Of a DNA stretch of 64,000 nucleotides, positions 1 through 8,380 are shown one piece after another. The stretch is taken from contig NZ_WBVP01000001.1 in assembly GCF_008933155.1 (NCBI RefSeq), forward strand, positions 124,001-188,000, read 5' to 3'. How positions within the stretch are numbered: position 1 is the first letter of the stretch; every line of letters begins with the position of its first letter. Source of the stretch: Aliivibrio finisterrensis (GTDB lineage Bacteria > Pseudomonadota > Gammaproteobacteria > Enterobacterales > Vibrionaceae). A model generated the notes under the pieces. That model ran no database searches. It was given only the letters and a program-made list of their open reading frames with translations, and was not told the DNA's origin. Both the position numbers and the translations under genes were made by a program.

Positions 1-16
1 GAGTATCAAACCAAAA

Positions 17-2053
17 TCACTCAAACGGATTCACCTTCATATTGCTTAGCGTAAACGCATACACATCCGCCATTAAATCCATCGATTTAGATATCGGCAT
101 ACCTGCGCCGTGACCTGCATTGACATCAATACGAATTAACACTGGATTATCACCTGATTGCTTGGCTTGTAACTCAGCAATAAACTTATAAGAGTGCGCA
201 GGAACAACGCGATCATCATGATCAGCCGTTGTTACCAATGTCGCAGGGTATTCAACGCCCTCTTTCACGTTATGCACTGGCGAGTAGTTTAGTAAATACT
301 CAAACATATCTTCACTTTGTGCTGAGGTGCCGTAGTCGTACGCCCAGCCTTCTCCAGAAGTAAACGTATGGTAACGAAGCATATCCAACACACCAACCGC
401 CGGCAGCGCGACTTTAAATAACTCAGGGCGTTGGGTCATGCACGCGCCAACCAATAGACCGCCGTTTGAGCCACCACGAATTGCCAAATGTGATGAGTCG
501 GTATAACCAGCGTCGATTAGGTATTCAGCTGCTGCAATGAAATCATCAAATACGTTTTGCTTCTGTTGCTGTGTTCCTGCGTTATGCCACGCTTTACCAT
601 ACTCGCCACCACCGCGAATATTGGGAATTGCATACAGACCACCAAGCTCTAACCAACTGGCCATTACACCACTAAAGCTTGGCGTTAGGCTAACGTTAAA
701 CCCCCCATAGCCATACAGAATGGTTGGATTGGTGCCATCAAGCTCAATGCCTTTTCGATAAGAGATAAGCATTGGAACTTGAGTGCCATCTTTTGAGGTA
801 TAGAGCACTTGCTTTGATTCAAACTTCTCAGATTCAAAAGGCGATGCTGAGGCTAAATACAATTCAGTATCGCCTGTCTTCACATCAAATTGGTAAATCG
901 TTGGTGGCGTAACATAGTTAGTAAAAGTGAAAAACAGATCGGTTTGCTCTCTTTTGCCTGAAAAACCTGTGACTTGGCCTTCACCCGGTAGCGCAATTTC
1001 TCGTAATAAGTTACCTGAAAAATCGTATTGCTTTACTTGGCTAAGAACATCAACCATATACGTTGCAAATAAGGTGCCTCCACCAACGCTAATATCTAAC
1101 GGTTGGGGCTGCTCTGGAATAACATCGACCCAATCACATGTGGCTGCATTATAAGAAACAATCTTACCGTTTGGTGCATTTAGGTTGGTGTACATTAGTA
1201 AGCGCGAGTCATCATTTTCAATTACGTAAGTATCTGAATCTGTATGGCTTAATACGGTGATTCGAGTTGGATTCTCGCAACTTAAACGCTCAAGATAAAG
1301 CTTATTACCAGAGGTCGATGTCGCGGCTGATATAACCAAGTACGCATCATCCTCAGTTGTATAGCCACTGACATAACGATGCTTCTCTTCTTCTGTGGCA
1401 CCAAACACCACAACATCGTCTGCTTGCGGTTTACCTATCTCATGAAAATAGAGTTTATGCTGCTCGGTTCTTGCTGATAGTTCACTGCCTGTTGGCTTGT
1501 CATAACTTGAATAGTAAAAGCCTTTTGAACCTAACCATGAGATGTCGGTAAATTTCGCATCAATAATAGGTGCTTCGATCTGCTCTTTGGTTTCTGTATT
1601 TAATACGAAGATTTTGCGCCAATCACTGCCCGCTTCTGAAATTGAATAAGCCACTAATGACGTATCTTTAGAAAAGCTAACCGCACCTAACGAAGTGGTT
1701 CCCTCTTCACTGAAGGTATTCGGATCAAGAAAAACGTCAATTTCTCCGCCCTCTTTTGAGCGATACAACACACTTTGATTTTGTAAGCCGTCATTTTGAT
1801 AGAAGTAAGTGTAATCACCACGCTTGAATGGCTGTGATGTTTTTTGGTAATCCTGACCTTTTGCGATTAAAGCGCGAATATCATCACGAAAATCGACATG
1901 AGAAAGATAATCAAAGGTGACTTCATTTTGTTTATTCACCCACGCTTCTGTTTCTTCGCTTCTGTCGTCTTCTAACCAACGATATGGATCAGCAATGGCA
2001 TGAGAAAAATAGTGGTCAACCGTTGAGTCTTGTTTTGTGAAAGGATAAATCAT
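17..2053 (-). CDS. prolyl oligopeptidase family serine peptidase (S9A)
   Basis: Probably cleaves short peptides after proline in the cytoplasm. The 678-residue length fits the S9A family. The N-terminus carries the family hallmark DPYRWLEDD near residue 22, followed by a beta-propeller region (about 70-400) and a C-terminal alpha/beta-hydrolase domain. The nucleophile motif GGSNGG places the catalytic Ser at 529, the acid lies in DHDDRVVP (about 613-614) and the His in NAGHGAG (648). No signal peptide is visible. The ATG is preceded by AGGGATGCATT, a good ribosome binding site. It is divergent from the BCCT gene across a 450-bp spacer and looks monocistronic. Substrate specificity (true prolyl oligopeptidase versus oligopeptidase B) is inferred; the motifs favour the former. 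Confidence 0.93.
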   Translation of the reverse strand: MIYPFTKQDSTVDHYFSHAIADPYRWLEDDRSEETEAWVNKQNEVTFDYLSHVDFRDDIRALIAKGQDYQKTSQPFKRGDYTYFYQNDGLQNQSVLYRSKEGGEIDVFLDPNTFSEEGTTSLGAVSFSKDTSLVAYSISEAGSDWRKIFVLNTETKEQIEAPIIDAKFTDISWLGSKGFYYSSYDKPTGSELSARTEQHKLYFHEIGKPQADDVVVFGATEEEKHRYVSGYTTEDDAYLVISAATSTSGNKLYLERLSCENPTRITVLSHTDSDTYVIENDDSRLLMYTNLNAPNGKIVSYNAATCDWVDVIPEQPQPLDISVGGGTLFATYMVDVLSQVKQYDFSGNLLREIALPGEGQVTGFSGKREQTDLFFTFTNYVTPPTIYQFDVKTGDTELYLASASPFESEKFESKQVLYTSKDGTQVPMLISYRKGIELDGTNPTILYGYGGFNVSLTPSFSGVMASWLELGGLYAIPNIRGGGEYGKAWHNAGTQQQKQNVFDDFIAAAEYLIDAGYTDSSHLAIRGGSNGGLLVGACMTQRPELFKVALPAVGVLDMLRYHTFTSGEGWAYDYGTSAQSEDMFEYLLNYSPVHNVKEGVEYPATLVTTADHDDRVVPAHSYKFIAELQAKQSGDNPVLIRIDVNAGHGAGMPISKSMDLMADVYAFTLSNMKVNPFE

Positions 2054-2503
2054 AATGCATCCCTATTTATAATTAGTTTGTGTTATCTGTTTGTAGAATA
2101 CGCTCATTAAAAATAGGAATACAACTGTTTGATGGTTTAAGTCTAGTTATTGGTACTGTAAGTGTTACGGTTCTGTCTATAGTGATAAATTTAAGGGTTT
2201 AGAATGTTTATTAATCAGCTTATTTTTGTGATTAAATTCTTATGCAACCTAGATCACACTTTTTATAAAATAAAGAAAAAAGTTTATCGACAGATTGAAG
2301 AATTAGCACTATTTTATCTCGAATCCACATCAATCGTGATTTGGATAACTTTCGAGCGCTATATTACTCACAATAAACCGTCCGCATACACTACATTATA
2401 CTCTAACTAATTTTACGTTAAACCCGTCTGATCCTATTCAGAATGGGGAGTTGTTGGTGCGCGAACTCAATCATTAAATCTGTTTTTATTACGGTCAATA
2501 AAA
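2054..2503. other. gene-less divergent spacer with a CRP-like half-conserved site
   Basis: AT-rich spacer between two divergent genes, so both promoters should lie here. The stretch at 2243-2258 reads TGCAA-N6-TCACA, matching the CRP consensus fully in the right half only. A 68-codon open frame at 2204-2410 has a possible Shine-Dalgarno but no recognisable product. I see nothing else definable. Confidence 0.35.
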
Positions 2504-4456
2504 ATGAAAAAACACTTCGAGCTTATCGATAAACCCACTTTTTTCGGCGCAGTATTACTGCTTTGTGCCGTTGTTATTCCTTTGCTGGTATTCCCAGCGG
2601 AAGGGGCTGAGTGGATTGCTGTTGCTAAAACATTCATGACCGATAAACTGGGCTTTGCCTATTTAGGTCTAGGTTTAGCGGCATTTTTCTTTATGATCTA
2701 TATCGTTTTCTCTGATATCGGTCAAATCAAACTGGGTGATCCCGATGAAAAGCCTGAATTTGCTCTGTCGTCTTGGGCGGCTATGCTATTTTGTGGTGGT
2801 ATCGGTGCGAGTATTTTGTACTGGGGTACAATTGAATGGGCTTACTACTACCAAAACCCTCCGTTTCAATTAGAAGCGGGCAGTGAGGAAGCGGTACGTT
2901 GGGCGGCAACTTATGGTCTTTTCCACTGGGGTCCAATTGCTTGGTGTATCTATATGATCCCTGCAATTCCAATCGCTTACTTCTTCTATGTACGTAAACA
3001 ACCTGTACTAAAAGTATCTGCTGCTTTAATGCCTGTTATTGGTGAAGCAAACAGCTTTGGTAAACTAGGTAAAGTTATTGATGTACTGTTTATCTTTGGT
3101 TTATTAGGCGGCGCGGCAACCACATTAGGTTTAGCGGCACCACTGATCAACGAAGGTATTAGTTACCTATTTGGTATTCCTGCAACAACAGGCAGCCAGA
3201 TTTTGGTACTGATGGTTTGTACCGCTATCTTTGCTTACTCATCGTACATGGGTATGGACAAAGGCATTAAGATTTTAAGTAACATTAACTTCTGGGGTGC
3301 GTTAGGTTTACTGCTGTTTGTATTAGTTTGTGGCCCTACCATCTTTATGCTGGAAACCGGTCTAGATTCAATCGGTCGTATGCTGTCTAACTTCTTTGTG
3401 ATGGCAACATGGGCAGAACCTTTTGGTGGCATGGGTACGTTTGAAGATACGCACTTCCCACAAGATTGGACTATTTTCTACTGGGCATGGTGGTTAGTAT
3501 TTGCACCAAGCATGGGTCTGTTCGTTGCGCGTATTTCACGCGGAAGAACAATTAAGCAAATGGTTTCTGGTGCGGTGTTCTTTGGGTCTTTAGGCTGTTC
3601 AATGTACTTCATCATTCTAGGTAACTACGGTTTATCACTGCAGTTATCGGGTGAGTTAGATGTGGTAGGGATTCTGAATTCCGAGGGCGCGACTCGTGCC
3701 ATCTTCGCTACTTTAGAAACTCTGCCGTTTAGTACTTTCGTTATTGCTGTATTTACGCTGTTATGTGTAATTTTTACCGCAACAACGTTTGACTCTATCT
3801 CTTATATTTTAGCGTCAGTAGTTCAAACTAACGTGACTGAAGATCCAATGCGTTGGAACCGTCTGTTCTGGGCCTTTACTTTATCATTTATGCCATCGGC
3901 GTTGATGTTTATGGGCGGCTTAGCAACACTGCAAACAGCAGCAATTGTTGGTGGTTTACCGCTATTAGTTATCGCCGTTATGCTAATGATCTCTGGTGTT
4001 AAAGCAGCAATGCTAGACTTATCTCACCAAGATAATTACGTAGATCCTGTAATCAACATTTCTGATTTACCAGATGTTGATCCATGGAGCAAAGAAGGCC
4101 AAGCATTGGCTCGTTTTGAGCAACTACGTGATAACGCAATTGAAGCAGCAGATCTAGAACGTGAAGCAAACGACGCAATCTGGATGCTGAAAAAGCAATT
4201 ACGTAAGGAAGCATTAGCTCGCGGTGAATCAAGCGTTGATCTAGGCGATGCTCCTGATGAGATCATTGAGAAATTACGTCAACTAACGGATGATTCAATG
4301 AATGCTAAAGATGCTAAGTTAGCGGCGTCTGAGCTTGCTCAAGAAGCGCGTGTTGTCTTTGATGATCTAATGCGTCAAAAAGTCGAAGACGAAGCACAAC
4401 AAGCAAATGAAGAAGCAAAACTGGCGATTAAAACAAGATTGAATACGCCAAGTTAA
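2504..4456 (+). CDS. BCCT family (betaine/carnitine/choline) transporter with long C-terminal tail
   Basis: Secondary transporter importing a quaternary-ammonium or similar osmolyte, in the inner membrane. Twelve hydrophobic segments fill about residues 15-500. The family signature is clear: DWTIFYWAWW followed by APSMGLFVARISRGRT near residues 325-345, and tryptophan-rich GTIEWAYYY in an early helix. After the last helix there is a charged cytosolic tail of roughly 130-140 residues, rich in Glu, Ala and Lys and predicted helical or coiled coil. Long tails in BCCT proteins (BetP, BetT) are involved in osmosensing, so activity regulation is plausible. The substrate cannot be assigned from sequence. 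A strong terminator follows. The start ATG has only a weak ribosome binding site. Confidence 0.93.
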   Translation: MKKHFELIDKPTFFGAVLLLCAVVIPLLVFPAEGAEWIAVAKTFMTDKLGFAYLGLGLAAFFFMIYIVFSDIGQIKLGDPDEKPEFALSSWAAMLFCGGIGASILYWGTIEWAYYYQNPPFQLEAGSEEAVRWAATYGLFHWGPIAWCIYMIPAIPIAYFFYVRKQPVLKVSAALMPVIGEANSFGKLGKVIDVLFIFGLLGGAATTLGLAAPLINEGISYLFGIPATTGSQILVLMVCTAIFAYSSYMGMDKGIKILSNINFWGALGLLLFVLVCGPTIFMLETGLDSIGRMLSNFFVMATWAEPFGGMGTFEDTHFPQDWTIFYWAWWLVFAPSMGLFVARISRGRTIKQMVSGAVFFGSLGCSMYFIILGNYGLSLQLSGELDVVGILNSEGATRAIFATLETLPFSTFVIAVFTLLCVIFTATTFDSISYILASVVQTNVTEDPMRWNRLFWAFTLSFMPSALMFMGGLATLQTAAIVGGLPLLVIAVMLMISGVKAAMLDLSHQDNYVDPVINISDLPDVDPWSKEGQALARFEQLRDNAIEAADLEREANDAIWMLKKQLRKEALARGESSVDLGDAPDEIIEKLRQLTDDSMNAKDAKLAASELAQEARVVFDDLMRQKVEDEAQQANEEAKLAIKTRLNTPS

Positions 4457-4468
4457 TTCTAACTTTGT

Positions 4469-4510
4469 GGTTAATGTCTGCACTGAATATGCAGGCATTA
4501 ACCCTTTTTC
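4469..4510 (+). terminator. Rho-independent terminator after the BCCT gene
   Basis: GGTTAATG-t-CTGCA pairs with TGCAG-g-CATTAACC around a short loop and is followed by CTTTTTC. The position 13 bp past the BCCT stop fits termination of that gene; the arms could also act on the convergent tauE-like gene. Confidence 0.85.
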
Positions 4511-4541
4511 TTTTTAACTCTTTTCATTAATTTACAAGCCG

Positions 4542-5270
4542 CTACCTCACCCCTAACACAATCGCTGCGATACCTGATACTGAACACATCACCAAAGACA
4601 CCTTTCTGATCGTCTCTTTATCTATTTTATCCACTACTTTCATTGCGACCAGATAACCAATAACCGAAGCCGGAAGTAATGGCAACGTAAGATATAAGTG
4701 ATTCAAACTCATGTACCCAGCAGGCACTTGAACCGCTAATGAGATAACACTACTCACCACAAAGAAAGCGGATAAGTTAGCTCGAATAAGATTTGCTTCT
4801 TGATGCTGTAATAACAGCGCCATTGGCGGTCCACCAATACCTGAACTGGTGCCAAACAAGCCTGAAAAGAAACCTGCAATCGTCATTCTTGAATTATTTG
4901 GTTCAATACGAAATGGAAGCAAGCTAATCGCAACGGCAAGTAATACAACTACACCAATCCAAAGAGACAGCAGTTTTGCATCTACATAGTAAAGTAGTAA
5001 ACCACCAAGCAAAGAGCCCGGAATTCGGCCTAAAAATGCGTAGCCTAATCCGCGAAAAGAGACATTCGCCTTGTATTTATAGGCATTAATAATGGATAAG
5101 AATAAACCGACAATTACGATTGGGCCCGGCACATAATTTGGCGAGATTAAAAATAACAATGGTGCTGTAACAATAGCCAAACCAAAACCAATGGCGCTTT
5201 GCACAAATGAGCCTATAAAAATCAGGAACATTGCAAAGAATAAACCGAGATCGATTAGGGGAAATTCCAT
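4542..5270 (-). CDS. TauE/SafE family (sulfite exporter-like) permease
   Basis: Membrane protein of 242 residues with about eight hydrophobic segments in the two-repeat arrangement of the TauE/SafE family (COG0730). The N-terminal repeat has GSFVQSAIGFGLAIVTAPLL and the C-terminal repeat GFFSGLFGTSSGIGGPPMAL, the typical glycine- and proline-rich family motifs. Family members move sulfite, sulfoacetate or other organosulfur anions; the substrate here is unknown. It lies downstream of yaeQ on the same strand. Its start codon directly abuts a 13-bp hairpin whose 3' arm contains the only plausible Shine-Dalgarno (AGAAGG), so translation may be structurally controlled. Confidence 0.88.
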   Translation of the reverse strand: MEFPLIDLGLFFAMFLIFIGSFVQSAIGFGLAIVTAPLLFLISPNYVPGPIVIVGLFLSIINAYKYKANVSFRGLGYAFLGRIPGSLLGGLLLYYVDAKLLSLWIGVVVLLAVAISLLPFRIEPNNSRMTIAGFFSGLFGTSSGIGGPPMALLLQHQEANLIRANLSAFFVVSSVISLAVQVPAGYMSLNHLYLTLPLLPASVIGYLVAMKVVDKIDKETIRKVSLVMCSVSGIAAIVLGVR

Positions 5271-5274
5271 AAAA

Positions 5275-5311
5275 AATGCCTTCTATTTATGGGGAAATAA
5301 TAGAAGGCATT
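5275..5311 (-). terminator. terminator-like hairpin sequestering the tauE-like ribosome binding site
   Basis: Perfect 13-bp inverted repeat (arms 5275-5287 and 5299-5311, 11-nt loop). On the minus strand the 3' arm AATAGAAGGCATT runs into TTTT and then the ATG of the permease gene at 5270. It has the shape of an intrinsic terminator for yaeQ but also hides AGAAGG, the likely Shine-Dalgarno of the next gene. Confidence 0.75.
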
Positions 5312-5365
5312 ATGAACTAGATTTTAGAAAGGAAATAGCAGTATTACACTATTTACTTTTCATTA

Positions 5366-5905
5366 TTACTCAACCGATTGCAGAGTTTCCCACGTTACTT
5401 CGCACTCACCTTTTACCGTAGAGATAAATGCTGAATCACCGGTAATCATTACTGAGAACTCCATCGTTCTTTCTAAGAAAGTGGAGAACTCTTGGATCTG
5501 CTCCCAATCAAAACGAACCACTTCTACAGGGTATTGCTTAAACTTGCTTTGGTTTTGCTTCCACCACACATCAGATTTTGAGTTAAAGCTGTACACTTTA
5601 GTCACTTTTGATTGGCGTGATGCTTTTTTCATGCGATCAGGATCTGGCTCTCCAGCATCAATCCAAAGTGAAATGGTATCATCATATTCACGAACCCAGA
5701 TATCTGGCTCATCAACCGCTGATAATCCTTTAGTAAACGTTAAATTTTCTTCTGCATTTAAGCAAAAAGCCAACACGCGAGCCATCATACGTTCAACGTT
5801 CTCAGATGGGTGTTGAGCGATGGTTAAGTTTACTGAATCGTAGTGATCACGGTTCATGTCCGTTAATGCAACACGGAATTTATAGATGGTTGGTTTGATA
5901 GCCAC
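5366..5905 (-). CDS. yaeQ: YaeQ family protein
   Basis: Small cytosolic protein of the YaeQ family, structurally related to PD-(D/E)XK nucleases; its role is not settled. The start is a GTG: AGGAAAGCCA lies directly upstream, and the resulting 179-residue protein starts with VAIKPTIYKF, matching the usual YaeQ N-terminus and the 181-residue E. coli length. The open frame continues upstream to 6010 but that extension (MEMEYIHYLIGK...) has no family counterpart. Family-typical segments are DMNRDHYDS near the N-terminus, LSAVDEPDIWV and the tryptophan-rich DVWWKQNQSKF. It is followed by the tauE-like gene after a hairpin. Confidence 0.9.
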   Translation of the reverse strand: MAIKPTIYKFRVALTDMNRDHYDSVNLTIAQHPSENVERMMARVLAFCLNAEENLTFTKGLSAVDEPDIWVREYDDTISLWIDAGEPDPDRMKKASRQSKVTKVYSFNSKSDVWWKQNQSKFKQYPVEVVRFDWEQIQEFSTFLERTMEFSVMITGDSAFISTVKGECEVTWETLQSVE

Positions 5906-6485
5906 TGGCTTTCCTAAGTATTGAGAATTGGGTGCATTGTACCCTTTTCTTCTTGGTATGCTATAGCTGTCTGATTTACCGATCAAATAATGAATATATT
6001 CCATCTCCATCCATTATACGTTTAGAAGAGAATAGTTCACTTGGGCTGTTCTTGAGAGTTTCTACTAACTTTATCTGGCATCGCTAATTTGTGAGCATTT
6101 CGCTCACTGACACCTTCTCAGAGTAACCACATCGTTATGCTGTATTTTCACTTTCTTGGCTTCAGTCGGTAGCTCCAAAGTCGGCGTCTTATCAAACTAT
6201 ATTGGTTCAAACCTGCCTTTAAACTGTACTGATTTGCTGCGGCACGCTTCCCGTCGAAACATAGGATTATTATTTTATAGGCTAGGTTTTCCAAGTTGCC
6301 ATAGCCTACTCTCATATTTGACTTCTTAGAACACCATCATGCTCAGCGCACTATAAACCACGACCTGTTTTTCTTGACCACTGCAATTAATACTTAACAC
6401 TAATCTGCTCTTATCTCTTTGCCGTGCGAATATAGTCCGCTTAATCTATGTATACCTTTATAAATTTTAAGAAAATAAAATACAT
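5906..6485. other. gene-less stretch with unresolved, possibly decayed sequence
   Basis: 580 bp with no supported gene. The part 6040-6440 is less AT-rich than the island that follows. Minus-strand translation gives short open pieces interrupted by stops, which suggests decayed coding sequence or a non-coding element. I could not match it to a family. The part nearest yaeQ should contain its promoter. Confidence 0.4.
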
Positions 6486-8380
6486 TTATATTACTTTAAA
6501 AAAATCTAATTCTTCTTTTTGTGCAACCGCTAATTTCGATACTTCTTTAGTAGCTTGATGTGTTTGATTAATAGCCGATACATTTTGAGTAACAAGATCA
6601 AAAGTTCGTATTGTATTTTGAGCAATCTCTTCTATTACGTGAAGTTGTTCTTGTGATGCTGTAGCAACTAACGAACTGATATCCGAAATGTTATCAACTG
6701 AACCTGAAATTTGCAAAAAAGCAGATTCAACATTTGTAGCCAAGTCCATTGATTCTTTAATAACACCGACATTCTGCAAAATATTGTCGTTAACTTTTTC
6801 TGCTTGTGATTGCAATTTAGTAATAATATTTTGAATATGAAGTGTTGAATCTTGTGTTTTCGCAGCTAAAGTTCGAACTTCATCTGCGACAACAGCAAAG
6901 CCTCGCCCAGCATCACCAGCTCTTGCTGCTTCAATCGCAGCATTTAGTGCAAGTAAATTAGTCTGCTCTGATATAGAGTTAATAACATCAGTAACCTCAC
7001 TTATATTTAATGCGTCGGCTTTCAACTCAGAAACAAGCTGTGCTGTAACTTGTATTGAATCACCCATCATATGGGTCTTATCAAGTTTTTCTTTAATTGC
7101 TTTGCGCCCATTTGATACGCTCACTTTTGCCTTTTCTACTTCCTTTTCAGAATGTGTTGCATTTACTGTGACTTCTTTTGATGTACTTGACAACTGACTA
7201 ATTGCGGTTGAAATCTCTTCAATTTGAGCAAGCTCATCTTGAGAATTACTAGCCGTATCAACCATTACTGTAGAAACCTCTTCTGAGGCTGAAGATACAC
7301 TATTGGAAATCGAATGACTATTATGTAATATTTCAGAGAGTTTATTAGTTAGTAAAACTAATGACTTATAAATCCCAGTATCTTTATTAGAAGATTTTAA
7401 TTTTTTAGGTAATGCTCCTGTAGCCATTTTTTCAAGGATTTCTGAAATATAATTTGGTTCTCCACCGATAGGCTTATAAATAAATTTATCAAAACCGTAC
7501 ACAACAAAAGCAATAGCAATAGCAATAGCAATAGCAATAGCAACAATGATAAAAAATAAAAACAATAAAATAGCTTCAATTAACATATTGTTTAAAACTG
7601 AATTCAATTCATCTTCGAATTCACATACAATAACTGTCCATTTATATGAACTGGACATTGTGTGTTTTCTTCCACTTAAAAAGGTGTCTTTATTATTATA
7701 AAAAACATAAAAGTCCCCATCTTCATTATAAGGTTTTTTATATACTTCATTTATATTTTTATCAATTTAGTTTTTGTAATAAGAAGAAATTATAGTACCT
7801 GAACTATCAATAACATACACTTGATTTCGTTTTGTTAAGGTAGAGATAAAATCTTTAATTTTATACTCGAGTATGGATACACCAACGACACCAATAATCT
7901 TTGAATTTATATAATATGGATAGCGATTGAAAATTCTTTTTGGTTTTTATCATTTAAATAAGGCTTACTGATAACATCTTTATCCCCGCGTAAAGATCTT
8001 TCAAACCATTCTCTTCCTTCTCCCTTTACATTTCTTGTATCTGATTCACCGAAAGAAGACAGATAATGACCATCAATCGATGCATAAAAAGCCTCATGAA
8101 CATCAAGACTTTCCTGTAATTTTTTTAAACTTTCAATTGTTTCTGTCTCATCTAAAACTCCATTATTATATTCAGTATCGAATGCTTTCACTGCCGAAAA
8201 ATAAGAGTCTAGCTTACCATCAAGTGCTCGACTTATTAACTTGGAACGATCATTTAGTGATTTAACTGATAACTCATCATTTAACTTATACATTTCATAG
8301 TAACTATTAACTGAAATGAAACCACCCATTAGTAAAAACATAATAATTGTAATCAGTACAACTTTACTTTTTAATTTCAT
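6486..8380 (-). pseudogene. methyl-accepting chemotaxis protein, disrupted by a frameshift and a stop
   Basis: Chemoreceptor gene read on the minus strand. The N-terminal part (8380 to about 7907) encodes a membrane anchor and the first half of a dCache-like periplasmic sensor. At about 7919 one base is missing: after FSIA the frame shifts, and the continuation (PYYINSKIIGVVGVSILEYK, then TLTKRNQVYVIDSSG) lies in another frame. In that frame a TAA at 7767-7769 interrupts KN-stop-IDKN. Beyond it the frame stays open through [14 protein letters not shown], a second membrane segment and the full cytoplasmic signalling hairpin with the conserved tip around [19 protein letters not shown]. No clear HAMP domain is visible. 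The C-terminal 390 codons could still be made from an internal ATG at 7658. The gene start overlaps the upstream regulator by 17 bp. Confidence 0.88.
7511..7540. repeat. hexanucleotide tandem repeat (CAATAG)x5 inside the chemoreceptor
   Basis: Five uninterrupted CAATAG units followed by CAA. On the coding (minus) strand they encode alternating Ile-Ala in the second membrane helix. Unit gain or loss would keep the frame but change helix length by two residues. Confidence 0.9.

Noticed and set aside
2204-2410. 68-codon ORF with a possible Shine-Dalgarno
   Set aside because: No recognisable product, low-complexity composition, and it runs over the CRP-like site of the BCCT promoter region.
5906-6010. 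35-codon N-terminal extension of yaeQ
   Set aside because: Not part of the family; the GTG at 5905 has a far better ribosome binding site and gives the standard length.
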